NCBI GenBank assembly: GCA_009869945.1
Contig: WIXG01000014.1
Location: 1 to 64,000, forward strand
DNA length: 64,000 nt
Direction of reading: 5' to 3'
Source: Mesaphorura yosii
Lineage: Eukaryota; Arthropoda; Collembola; Poduromorpha; Tullbergiidae
The translations under genes and the position numbers were made by a program. Below the pieces are notes generated by a model that made no database searches, had not been told where the DNA came from, and saw only the letters and a program-made list of their open reading frames with translations. This document shows, piece after piece, positions 1 through 10,990 of the stretch. Numbering within the stretch: the first letter of the stretch is position 1; every line of letters starts with the position of its first letter.

Positions 1-209
1 AAAGGTTCCAGGTTTAATTATTGGTTTTGCATTAGTGATATTTGGTAAACCTGGTTTGGCCAGAAAACTCCTGCAGTTGGTAATTCAGGTACTTTGAGAG
101 TGAACGGCCTAGGAGACTCGATGGAGGCGTTAACTGATGTCACTTCTTTATTTACATGGAGCTGTGCAAATGTTACGACTTGGTCAATGGCTCCTTCACA
201 CTGCTGGCA
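1..209 (-). pseudogene. decayed chimeric copy of an exon of the neighbouring modular gene
   Basis: Read on the minus strand, this segment starts after a splice-acceptor-like TTTCAG and resembles the A-type exon at 1661-1828 and 1103-1270 (shared words such as DQVVTFAQ and SPRPFTLKVPELPTA). From about position 75 downward it instead follows the end of the B-type exon at 1358-1579, including the same GTTTACC donor and the intron beyond it. At the seam about 11 bases are missing, and near its start it is one base shorter than the exon at 1103-1270, so the phase-2 frame used by the intact gene meets a stop. I read it as a partial duplicate made by recombination between the two exon types and then decayed. 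It could also be the start of a second diverged gene copy that continues past the left edge. Confidence 0.5.
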
Positions 210-334
210 CTGAAACATCAACAAAAGTACCAGTTTATGCGATGTAAGGGTTCTAAGTCTAGTTATTGTAATCTTTTCATCTTGCAGCTGCAATGATTAA
301 TGAATGACCTCATGAGTAGTAGTGATAGCTAAGG

Positions 335-2184
335 CTAAGGAAACAAGTCGGGCCCATCTTTGTCGCTCTTATCTACATCAGGACAGCGTACCACGCCATA
401 CCAATAGGTCTGCACGTTTCCTGGAATTTTGATGTTGTAACTGGAAAACGTTATGCGTTAGTCTATGCGACGTTAATCTGAAAAAACTTGAATTTGACCA
501 TTTGCATGAGTGATCTTTGGTGAACCTGGTTTGCCTGGAAGAATCTCTTGATGTCTTCACGGATGTTAATTGCGGTCGCTTAGAATATGACGCAACGACC
601 AGCTTTGTCGTGGGTACTGACGGCTTCATTGGCGACGGTTTCAGTGTAGAATTCACAGAAGCAATCACCAGCTTTGGCTTGGACATTGATGGCTTCATTG
701 GCGACGGTTTCGGTGTAGAATTCACAGAAGCAATCACCAGCTTTGGCTTGGACATTGATGGCTTCATTGGCGACGGTTTCGGTGTAGAATTCACAGAAGC
801 AATCACTAATTTTGGCTTGGATATTGATGGCCTCATTGGCGCCGGTTTCAGCTTATAATTCACAGAAGCAATCACCAGTTTTGGCGTGGATATTGACGGA
901 CTAATTGGTGACGGTTTCAGCTTAGAGTTCATAGAAGCAACCGCCACCTTTGACGTTGTTATTAATGGGGTGGTCGGCCCAGCACTGAGAAAATCGACCT
1001 GTAGGCTTGCATGTTTGTAACTGGAAAGCGTTATTTATGCATTAGTCTATGCGACTTTAAATATGGAATATTTGAATTTGGCGATTTGAACTGTTGACAA
1101 ACCTCGTTTCGTCGGAGGAATCCATTAATGTCTTTACGGTTGCTAATTCCGACGTTGTGAGAGTGAACTGTCTCGGAGACCCGACGGAAAGCTGAAATGA
1201 TGATGCTTTATTTCCATAGACTTGTGCAAATGTGACGACTTGGTCAATGGCTTCTTGAACTCTTGTGCCACTGTAACATCAACAATGTTACCAGTTCATA
1301 CAGCGTTAAAGGTTCCAGGTTTAATTATTAGTTTTGCATTAGTGATATTTGGTAAACCTGGTTTGGCCAGAAAACTCCTTTGATGTCTGTGCAGTTGGTA
1401 ATCCAAGAGGCTTAGAATACAAAGCAACCTGCAGATTCGACGTAGATATTGACGCCCTCATTGGCGACGATTTCGGTGGCTTAGAATTTAGAGAAAGAAT
1501 CTGCAACTTTGACATCGATTTCGAGGAAGTTATCGGTCCAGCACTCAAACCAGCTACTTGCAGCTTGGTTTGTTTGTAACTGGAAAGCGTTATGCATTAG
1601 TCTAGGCGCCGCCGATAAAGTGAGAATATTTAGATTTATCCATTCGCATTGGTGACATACCAGTCTTTTTCGGTAGAATACTTTGATGTCTGCGCGGTTG
1701 GTAATTCAGGTACTTTGAGAGTGAACGGCCTAGGAGACTCGATGGAGGCATTAACTGATGTCACCTCTTTATTTGCAAGGGGTGGCACTGCGATTACTTG
1801 ATCACTGGCGTTTTGAACCATGACCCCGCTATAATATCAATAAAGATACAGGATGTGAGTTCGTAAGTTTAATTATTGTGATTCGCTTTATCTATTAGTG
1901 GCAGCAATAATGATTGAAGCGACCTGATCGGTTCCGGTGGCTCGGACAAAAATGACTTGAACCCGAGCTCATGCCAGTAGTTTCCTGCAGTTAGTGATAT
2001 AACCTCTTCGTACCAATTTCCTAGCATGTCGTTGTGCTTCTTAACTACACTAAATATATGCTACACTTGATAATACGATAAAAACGATATGATTAAGCTG
2101 ATTGTAAAGTGTATCTCGAAGTCAAATTCTCCTTTCCACTTCTTATTACTAAAGAGAGTGGAACGCCGACAGTAGAGATTTCAT
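335..2184 (-). CDS. unrecognised modular repeat protein with symmetric phase-2 exons
   Basis: Seven exons join in one frame: 2184-2150, 2049-1924, 1828-1661, 1579-1358, 1270-1103, 1020-526 and 440-335, giving 439 residues. Introns are 81-100 bp with GT-AG ends, and every one is phase 2, so each internal exon is a multiple of three (126, 168, 222, 168, 495 nt). Two exon types alternate: type A carries DQVVTFAQ and a SPR-FTL-ELPT core, and type B carries LSAGP followed by Lys/Pro/Ser-rich repeats. The exon at 526-1020 contains five 69-bp units (23 residues, core KLVIASVNSTPKPSPMKPSM). The last exon ends in TYWYGVVRCPD and a short acidic tail. The first exon encodes a short Met-Lys hydrophobic stretch (MKSLLSAFHSL) that could be a weak signal peptide. 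A start at 2027 (MLGNWYEEV) is the alternative. I do not recognise the family. Translation and splicing are inferred from phase agreement only. Confidence 0.55.
601..945. repeat. five tandem 69-bp units inside a coding exon
   Basis: Units start at 601, 670, 739, 808 and 877. The middle ones are nearly identical and the outer ones have diverged. The minus-strand frame stays open through all five units. The plus-strand frame is also open in the first three but hits a stop in the fourth, which favours minus-strand coding. Each unit is 23 codons, so copy-number change would keep the frame. Confidence 0.9.
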
Positions 2185-3098
2185 CAGCGGTATTTAAGCT
2201 GGGCACTCTCGACGGCCTGATTTTTAGTTGCGGTCGATTTTACGATTTTTGCGTTCGACCAATCAGAGCGCAACTTTTGATAATCACAAAATCCGAACAC
2301 GTTTTCCAGCTTTCAAATTAAAAAAAAACATTTCTTCTGGACAAAGCCACAGTTATATGACAGGAAAAATGAGTATGAGTATTAGTAAGTGCTTCGATTA
2401 TCTTGCAGTCGCGAGAGAAAAAGAAAAGTATTTCCGATCCTATGACCGCGAAAAGACGAGTCAAAGAAAGTCAATTGTAGATTAGCCTATCAATAATTGA
2501 CACGTCTAATATTGAGCTCAAAACGGTGTCTCGGCTTCGGTAAAATCAAAATCAAGTACGCAGGACATTCAAGTTACTTGCTTCTTTAATTTAAAAGAGC
2601 CTGGTGAAATTTTACGACAAAAATCTGTGTACTGAAAGCGTGAAATGTTGAGGGAAATATACTTCCATCCGACATTTTCTCGACGTAATAATCCCTACAA
2701 TGATCTTAACAACGAAAATTTAGCGACATCATTTCACGGCGAATAAACTCGAGCTGCGTACTTAGCTTAAGAATTAAAAAATCGTGCATTGCAGGCTCGC
2801 CGTGAGTACCACAACTATCTGTCATTCTAGCAATTAAAATGTGATTTAATGCCATCAGCTATTAGGCCCACTGAAGTTTGAATTTTAAATACATGCTTGG
2901 TCTCGATATTTTTTATGTAGATGTGTATTGTGGTCGAAACTCTTACTTCACATAAATTGTTTGTATTACACTTCGTAACTCTGTTCAATGTATATAGGAA
3001 AAGACAATCTTTTGCACATATATCTCTACCATTCCCATGGATCGGGCTAATTTTATATAGGAGGAATTTGCGCTAATAAGATGGTAATAATTTTGATT
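2185..3098. other. intergenic stretch, no gene seen
   Basis: This is AT-rich sequence between the start of the modular repeat gene and the 3' end of the basic-protein gene, both on the minus strand. The short plus-strand reading frames near 2110-2485 have no splice or homology support. It should hold the promoter of the modular gene and the 3' UTR of the basic-protein gene; I cannot place either. Confidence 0.5.
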
Positions 3099-6000
3099 TC
3101 AAGCTTCAATTACTCGGTTCATGCTAGTTTCCAAGATTCTATGCAAAGCTGAAGTTTTTGTAAAGTTTCACTGACGGCGACTGCATCAAAACGAATTGAC
3201 AAGCTTACCTTTGCTTCACCGGAGATATGAGTTGCTTTGGATTGGAGCTTGACACAACTGGCTTTATCTTCGTCTTTTTGATCTTTCCTTTCCCTTTCTC
3301 CGCGGCAGTCATTATCTTCAGGGACCTACTCGCACATAAGTAACATATGGTATTATATTAAAGCTCCATTATGGTGTAGATTCATGCATTAAAACTGGAA
3401 GCAATAGAACATCCACTGACCTCTTCTGATCGTCCTTCTTTACGAGAATGCCTGACTTGAGCTTTTTGCGTTGCTGGAATTTGGAAGCTGATGTGCCAGG
3501 TGTGATAGACTTTAGCGTGGGTTTTGATTTCTTAACCAACGCCTCCTGTGCGGCTTTCTTGATCCTATCTTTGATTGCAGCATTCCTTGTCATTTTCGCT
3601 CTCAGGCTGTCAATTATCTCCTGCGTCTGTTCCGTACACTCGTACAGCAGACTGCGGCGGTAATCTGTCACGTTCGTCCGATAGAAGTTTCGTAAACCTT
3701 CAACACCATCCGCAGATTCATACAAGACCCGCTCGATGGGATCCTAGTCGAGCAACAGTTGGTTATTTTTTGTTATGTATTAGTTGATTACCAAAACCCT
3801 CAAGGAGAATTGTTTTGTTCAACTTACGCCGAAACCGTGAGCACCTCCAACTGCTTCTCTTTCAGAAACCAGCTTCAAATTATTGGCAATTCGTTCAAGA
3901 AAGTTTCGTGTTATGCTCGCCATGGCCCTGTCAGTCCCCTGTGCAGCCTCTGTGCAAGGTAATTCACAGATTTTCATGATGGAATTTAAACAAACTAGAT
4001 TTAGACTTACCATCGTAACCAACAAAAGATGCCAATTTACAGGATTGACCCGAGAGGATGCGATGAACTTGAGAGCTTGACAACGGCCTGTATGGTCGAG
4101 CCAAGGTTTTTCGAATAGGGGTATAAGGTCCAGGCTTAGGCATGAGTCCAGGACGGAGGAAACGGTTTGTACTGACGCTGTTCATTGAATCCTGCAGACG
4201 GTTGAGATACTTCACGAGGCCAATGCTATGTTCAATTAGACGCAAAGGGGGAGTTCGAGTGGGAGGAGGCCTAATACGAATGAAAAGAAAGCACATATTA
4301 TGCCTTACCGTATTAAGGTTACGAATTAATTGAGTCTGATTCGTACCGTGATCTAATACGAGCACGGTGCCTAATCAACTTCACAATCTTATTTTTGTAA
4401 CTCTTGCGATCCCTATTGACTTCCTTCCGACTCTTTAGTGTCTTAACTGGTTTATCTTGCTTCTTTTTGATCGCTGCAGCAGGGTGACGCAAAAGTTTGT
4501 TACGCATTGTTGTGGGTTTCGGAACAGTATAGAACAAACGTTGCTGCAACTCCAAGCGGCACAGGAGGAATTCTAAGTCATTTGAGGTCAAGTGAGTTTG
4601 GTTGATCTTCGTGTTGATAATCTCGCTCGCACTTCGCAATGTCAACGGAAGCGAGAAGTCAGTTGGTGTTCCCAACTTGAGCACATCCTCCGAGGGAGAA
4701 GATCTAAGTGCTGGCTGGAGAAACGAGTCTGATTCAGTCTTCGCCGTCCCCTTGCATGGATATGAGCCAGGTTTGAAATCATTCATTCTGATCTGGTGTC
4801 CTGTGTTTATCAGTTTGCTCAGTTCCATTATCACAGGAGTGCGAGTCCGCTGGTCAGAACTACTCATGGTAGATTTTGTTTGACGAGGATCATTATGGTT
4901 TGTAAGAAGCAGATGCCGCAACACTTCCAGATGTCTCAAATCATAGTCGGAAAGTGATTCTCCTAAAAGTGCATTCGCTTTATCCTGTTCTGGCTCGGGG
5001 TATTCGATTTTGCTCTCAGGTTGGTTCGGAATCTTCCGAAGTTGACCGTCGCTTCTCGTTAGGTCCTTTTTGCCGACACGGTTCGCAGGTTTTGCGCTGT
5101 ATTTCATCCCAGCCTTCTTCTGCTGTATCTTCATATTTGGACTGAACCAACTTTTCACATATTGCACTCCCTTTGTCCGGTGTTTTGTTCCAACAATGCT
5201 GGCGACAGATTTGTTAGCCAGAGTAACAGCATGAGCTGTCAGCTCGTACCTTAGCTGCTTCTCAGTGTATAATCCATGGACTCCCGTCGTAGGCTTTTTG
5301 ACTGGTTGTTTTGACTTAGTTGAAGTAGAAAGCCTCATTCGTGCAGACCCCTTTCTTGCGATCGTCACCTTTGGTTTAGTAGCAGACACGGCAGAATGTT
5401 TCTTCTGGGCAGTCCGGGTGATGATTGGCTTATTTTGACTAATCTTGGCATGAGCTATGGATGAGCTTATCCTTTTCTTGACAGGTCGGACTTTTGCCGG
5501 CATCGAGCTGTGACTACGTTTGGATTTATGTTGCATACTGCGTACTTTTTGGCACTTGTAAGGTATTACGAGCTTCAGTGCGGGGCTCAGAGTGACAGCC
5601 TTGAACTTCTTTATCTCCAACTTGGTTTTCCTTAAGGATTTCTTTTTGCATTCCAACTCCAACTTTCTCTTCTTTAAAGGAGGCCCGACTTTTCCTCTGC
5701 TTAGCTTTGAGCTTGTCGAAGGTTGGTCCAGTGGCGCCTTGCGCTTTCTTTGTAATATGTTGGGCTTTTCGTTCAACTTCAATAGCTTCGCCTTGCTGCG
5801 TGTGAGATGACAAACGCTTGATGCTTGTGGAGCTGGAAATTTTAGTGGTGGCAATGCTGGCAACTGTGTCTTTTCGGTGTTCTTCGATTTGCATTTTTCA
5901 ACTTTATGACGAACTTTAGAATTCTCCGAGGTCTTCGACATTTGCGGTCTTCTTTTGTGCACCATTTTGCTAGATTTCTTGCGGACTATCTTTTTGTCAC

Positions 6001-8617
6001 GCTTCGGCTGACCGGAAGCATGGGTTGAGATCTCTCCCTTTTTAGAGACAGATTTTGGGCCTTTGTTGGGACTTGCTTTCCTGACTTTTTGTGTTTTTCT
6101 GTATTTTTTCTTCTGTTGCACATGATTTGAGCGAGAAGGGCACACTGAAGTGTTCCTGGTCTGCATCTCTGAGTTCTTGAGCTTCTTAAACTGAGACATT
6201 TTACTTAACCTGTCCATCTTCTTCCTAAGGTTAGCTCTCGTTACTCTCCGAAGCTCGGTTTTGTAAAATTCATCAACAACTATAGGGCGATCACAACAGT
6301 ACCTCATCCAATTGAGAAAGTTAACGCTTCTTCGTATAAGATCCTTCGCCCTGAGCACAGAAGGAATGATTGGATGTCTTCTGCTCAGCCTTTCGAGAGC
6401 CCGGCGCGGATGATGTGTTGACAAAATGCCGAATAATTTTTGACGGGTTTTAGCTTTGTTCTTTCGTAGCTGACCCGGATCCGTCGACAATAAGCGGGTT
6501 CGCTTTCGGATCCTCCGTTGAATGCTCTTGTATTTTAATAGTTCAAGGCCACGTACCACTGGGAACTTTGTAGGTATTGCCGGGGGCTCGCCAATGCTTG
6601 AGGTCGGACTGTCAAGGTTTCTTGTTCTTTTTATATTCATTCTGTTCGCATTGAACAATTGGAGCAACATCCTTTTCTCACGCCTCACATCATTCATCCT
6701 GACAGACCTCTTAAATTCAGATTCCAATGACGGCTTCGGAAGATCCATATTTAGTGCAGCAAGTGCAACTCTTCGTATAACTTTGTGAACTTGTATTGAC
6801 GCCCGCGTTCTATCAAACTGGCGCATTCTTCTCCACCGCAGCATCCTCCTTTTGATTGCATTCGCTCGTGAAATCACAGCGCGTGTCTTCATCATCGTGT
6901 CTAACGATTTCCGTGTCACTAGAACAGTCTTGCGCTTAATAATTTTCTTGGCTTTTGGCAGTACTACTACTTTGACTGGTCCTGTTGAAGCCGCGGCTTG
7001 TTTTTTTCTTTTTGTTTTAGTAACAAATTTTGTTTTCTTCAGCTGCTGATCCTTGTTCTTCGGCTTCAAAGGTAAAGTAGTGTTTGAGAGCCGTTTAGTA
7101 GCATTAGAATTTGTAGAACTTCTGCCATCAGGCACATTCTTCTTCAGCTTCTTCATTTTTACTACTGACGGGTTTCCTGGTACTTTGCTTACAGCCACAC
7201 TAACAGGCTTAATTTGAGAAATCATTTGAGATTGTTTGGAGTTGTCAGGTGGTATACCTGGTCCGTTTACTTGCGGAGGTGCTTTTGGCTTTGTAGGCTT
7301 GATCTTTTTGCCCGATGATGGCGGTTTCTTATCCCTTGGTATTAGCTTCACTGTCCCATGGGATACCTGGTTCACAGGATTCGCCGATTTCGAAGTTTTC
7401 GTTACCCCAGGATGAAGTTTGGATCCCAATTTAGGTTTAGCTTTCGTAGGCAGACTTGATTCTTTGGCTTGCCCTGTTGCCGCAGGTACTTTCACAAGGA
7501 GAGGAGGCAGAGGAATATCTTTCGGAGGGATAGGAGGCAGTGAAATTTTCTCAGGAATAGGAATGAGCGGAATAATAGTTGTCGCCTTTATTACCGGTTT
7601 GAAGACAGAGTTACGAGAACCAATCTCAGGCGGTGGTCCCTCGTAGCTTTTTAATATATCTGTTGCTGGTGTTTTCGGTACAGCTACAAACCCTGTTGGT
7701 GGCGGTGACTTCCTGGATTCGTTTGAAGAATTGTGCATCTTCGTTAACTCTTTTCGACCCGCTAGAGAACCTCTCATTGAAGAGTGTGTTTTCCGCCTCA
7801 GACACGCTGGAAGATGTGGCAGCGTGTATGTTGGTATACGATGGGTACAGACTGGCCTTGAAAATGTAGGACCAATCTTGGTCGGCTGGATAATTGCATT
7901 AAGGTGTGGTTTATTAAGAGGGATCGCACATGAGTTCATTGAGATCAGAGGTGGAACTGAATATTTCGAATACTCGAGGGGCCTCCCGAAGATATCAGTT
8001 GCCTTACATAAGTTCGATGACCTGACTTTCCAATCAAACTTTGTGGTGCTACGCCTGTTTCCCGATGGAGGTTTTGTAGTCAAATTCGGAGACGAAGTGG
8101 ATTGTCTCAACTTTCCACCCCTATCCCCAGAAACTGGCTTCGAATGGGCAGAACCACCATGCTTAGATGGTGGTGTTTTAATTGGCTTGGCGGAGCTTGA
8201 TGTTGTGCCAGAGTTGGACGCTTTTCCGGTAGCAGGTTTAGTGTGTGACGAGACACTTTGGTATGACTTTGCAGGAGCAGATTTAACACCAATTTTTGAG
8301 CTGAAAGTCGTAGGAGTGGGTGCCACGCTTGCAGTTACGGCAATAATGGTCGTGTGAGGCGGTCCTGCTGATAGTCTAGTAGTACTACTGGAGTTGTGAA
8401 TTGGTCTATGAGATGTCTGAGTACCAGCCAATGCGCCGCCACTACTTGTAGCTTGGATCTTGCCACTTGACGTCAATGGAGGAAGATATTTCTTCTTGGT
8501 TTTTTGAAGCTTTGGCTGTGTGTACCTCCGCTCGTCTTCGAAACTTGACGAAGGCGAATCCGGCAGGTATCTGACTTTGCTTTTCTCAAGAGGAGGAAGG
8601 CCGTGGGACTTCTTCAT
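3099..8617 (-). CDS. large, highly basic Lys/Pro/Ser-rich orphan protein
   Basis: Six exons: 8617-4347, 4270-4011, 3949-3828, 3743-3421, 3325-3209 and 3138-3099, with introns of 76, 61, 84, 95 and 70 bp. Phases agree at every junction and the total is 1710 residues. The first exon alone encodes about 1424 residues. The N-terminal third is rich in Pro, Ser and Lys (PPIPPKDIPLPPLL), and the middle is a long run of Lys/Arg-rich sequence with many bipartite-NLS-like clusters. The C-terminal 250 residues are less biased and look helical (around ITRNFLERIANNL and NFYRTNVTDYRRSL). No known domain was recognised. The charge suggests a nuclear, nucleic-acid- or microtubule-associated protein, but that is inference. 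The start is the first ATG after an in-frame stop. A further GTGAGC donor near 8850 suggests a 5' UTR intron. The last two exons are small and are the least certain part. Confidence 0.75.
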
Positions 8618-9506
8618 GATTGGTAAGAAATCCACCGACTCTTGCAAAAACTGGTTGATGATATATATTTGACTATTAGCTCATTTTTGTTTCAGTGTAA
8701 CTAAAAGTGAAAGCAAACAATTTGATAGCGTTAGCTACCCCTCTACCGAGGATATGGAATAAGGTCAACAAACACTTACCATGAGCTTATGATTAACGAC
8801 GCTTTATCACCAAAATCAGACACATGCTCACCTTCTCAATCATGAAGAAAAAAGCTTAACACTTATCGTGAATATGCTTTAATCTAGAAAATTAATTTTA
8901 TTATCGCTCTGCCAATTCACATTAGACCCTACTTTTTTACGAAACTTGGTTCAGTTGTCTGCGAAAAGCGCCATACAAAGTTTCTATCTCTTGCACACAA
9001 CGCAACATGTGGAGAGAGTGCGTTTTATAACTACATCTATGGATCTATGGATGGTAGAACTTGGCCGGAGTTGCATCCTTGTTTTCAAATTCGGCTCATA
9101 GCCTGGAAGCAGACTCGAGACTCGCACCTTTTCCAGACCAATTTGAAGAAACCATTTATAAAGCCTCTGCCAGACCCACATCGGTTCATCCTCCGTACAT
9201 TACAAACCGCAACCAGGATCTGAAATTGTATCACTTCAGTGACCCTGGACAAATTTGATCAAATCGTACCCATTTGATTTGATAGAGAGACCATACAATT
9301 CAAAATTGGCGTATTTCTGCCCCTCAAGTCATCAAATATATATAGTTGCTGAACCTGATTGGTAAGATTATCGTCACTACGATCGATGATTTGATTGGCG
9401 TTATCCCAGATGCATTACATGCAGGATAATCTATTTCTTTTGACAGTACAAGCATTAAAACGAGCTCAAGCAAATCTGCAAAGGAAGTTGGTTAACTGCA
9501 GTCAGG
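8618..9506. promoter_or_regulatory. divergent intergenic region between basic-protein gene and TIMM8
   Basis: About 890 bp separate two head-to-head start codons, so both promoters should lie here. A TATATATA run near 9340 lies about 165 bp before the TIMM8 ATG and could serve as a TATA-like element. A 12-bp palindrome ATTTGATCAAAT occurs near 9252. No convincing coding exon is seen. Confidence 0.4.
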
Positions 9507-9890
9507 ATGTCAGGATTTTCCACAGATTTGGACTTCTCGCAGAATAGCAGTGCCTTATCTTCCGGCACAGGCGATAAAGGCCAAGAAGAATTACAAGAAT
9601 TTATTCAGATCGAACAACAAAAGGCTCACGTTCGTGCACAGGTTGGTACAACACGTACTTTGTGCACGTGGCCCCATGATGTAGGAACCTGTAAAACGAT
9701 TTGTTTCCTGTCTTCATAGATTCAGGCCCTCACTGACGTGTGTTGGGAGAAATGCATCGACAAACCACAAGCAAAATTGGATAGTAAAACGGAGGCCTGT
9801 TTAGATCACTGTGCAGCTAGATTTGTAGACTGCACTTTGTTCATAACTAATCGGTTCGCCCAAGTCGTTCAGCGTGCTGCCGGTGTCTGA
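9507..9890 (+). CDS. Timm8: TIMM8, small Tim chaperone of the mitochondrial intermembrane space
   Basis: Two exons, 9507-9641 and 9720-9890, with a 78-bp phase-0 intron, give 101 residues. Small Tim proteins form hexamers (TIM8-TIM13) that escort hydrophobic precursors across the intermembrane space to the TIM22 and sorting machineries. The second exon shows the twin CX3C motif: CWEKC and CLDHC, separated by 14 residues (IDKPQAKLDSKTEA), closely matching the metazoan TIMM8 signature with DKP and KLDS. The helical C-terminus (FITNRFAQVVQR) also fits. One more cysteine follows the second motif (ARFVDC), where most family members have another residue. Length is normal for the family. The gene is head to head with the basic-protein gene and convergent with clathrin light chain. 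Identification is strong. Confidence 0.95.
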
Positions 9891-9986
9891 TGGAGTCTCG
9901 CTAGCTGACCAATATATTTGTTATGTTCATAAAAAATAGTAATATACTAGTTAACTTTTAAGTCGTCTTTCTAACGATGAATGAGA

Positions 9987-9992
9987 AATAAA
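9987..9992 (+). terminator. poly(A) signal AATAAA for TIMM8
   Basis: The first AATAAA downstream of the TIMM8 stop, about 100 bp after it. Confidence 0.6.
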
Positions 9993-10990
9993 TTCACTCA
10001 GAGAAACCAGTCCAAATATATCTGCGCCTAGCTGCTGTGCTTTCTGCGTACGTGGTTCGAACAATGATGTTGCAAATTTTATTTTCAATTTTAAATGATC
10101 ATAGCTAAATCGTAATTACAGTTTCTACTTAACTCTTCACCCTAATTGCTTCAGCATTTTTTAACGCACCTTGCATTTTGTAATGAATGGCGAATGTACC
10201 AATGATTTTCACTGAGCTTCTTCCTTTCTTGTTTGATCAGTTCCAGCAGAACAAAAATGTTTCACAGAAAACAATAAAAAAATTTAAACAAGGAATTAGT
10301 CACAATCACAAAACTTGGCCGTTTTCTTGACATTGCTTCTCGCCAGTACTATATTAATTCCTATTCCTAGCTAACGTGTGCAGTACAAATCAAGTCCGTT
10401 GCCTATGGAACCCAAATATAAATTACGTTTCTACTTAAAGCAGCCAAGGCCCTGATTTCACAAATTCTTAACCAAACAGTGGAATATGGACTTAAGTAAT
10501 TACTTATTATGACAATTACATTGTAGTGTAAAGAGTGAGACTGATCCATTATCAATCCTGAGCACAAACAATCATGACAACCCATATTCTCAGAATTTAA
10601 AATGTGCCAGGTGAATGAGAAGAAATTACAATCTTAACTTTCATATTGAGAAATCCAGTGTTTAGTAAAGGCTAAGTAGTTGTAGTGTTCATTGTGGATT
10701 AGGTGGCTCATAAAATCGGTTTCATAAATTAAATAAAGTTGAAATCGATCAAGAGAAATTCTGGCCACAGAGTACCCAATTTATTTGTAATTCCTACTTT
10801 CATTTTTGTTGCTTGTATACAATCAATTTAGGTTAACTGCTCTAGCTTTAACATTACTTGGATAATTCTAAGACGATTGCTTAGTATAGAGTTAATGGAT
10901 GCAATGTACCTGCTTATAGTGATTACTAGAATTGTACATATTTGCAGTTCTTTGTGGAAAACAGAAAGAAAGCAAATCTCGCGGTAGATC
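9993..10990. other. region between convergent TIMM8 and clathrin light chain
   Basis: AT-rich sequence with no gene seen. Most of it is probably the 3' UTR of clathrin light chain, which ends at 10991 on the minus strand. Confidence 0.5.
10780..10785 (-). terminator. candidate poly(A) signal for clathrin light chain
   Basis: AATAAA on the minus strand about 210 bp past the clathrin light chain stop. Other signals further downstream cannot be ruled out. Confidence 0.4.

Noticed and set aside
517-858. Plus-strand frame through the 69-bp repeats (Gly/Asp/Phe-rich)
   Set aside because: It stops in the fourth unit, while the minus frame stays open and joins in phase to five other exons.
7731-8357. 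Plus-strand frame of 208 codons
   Set aside because: It lies antisense within the long exon of the basic-protein gene and has no splice or motif support.
10050-10065. tRNA B-box-like GTGGTTCGAAC words (also near 25587 and 61830)
   Set aside because: No A-box or cloverleaf can be folded around any of them.
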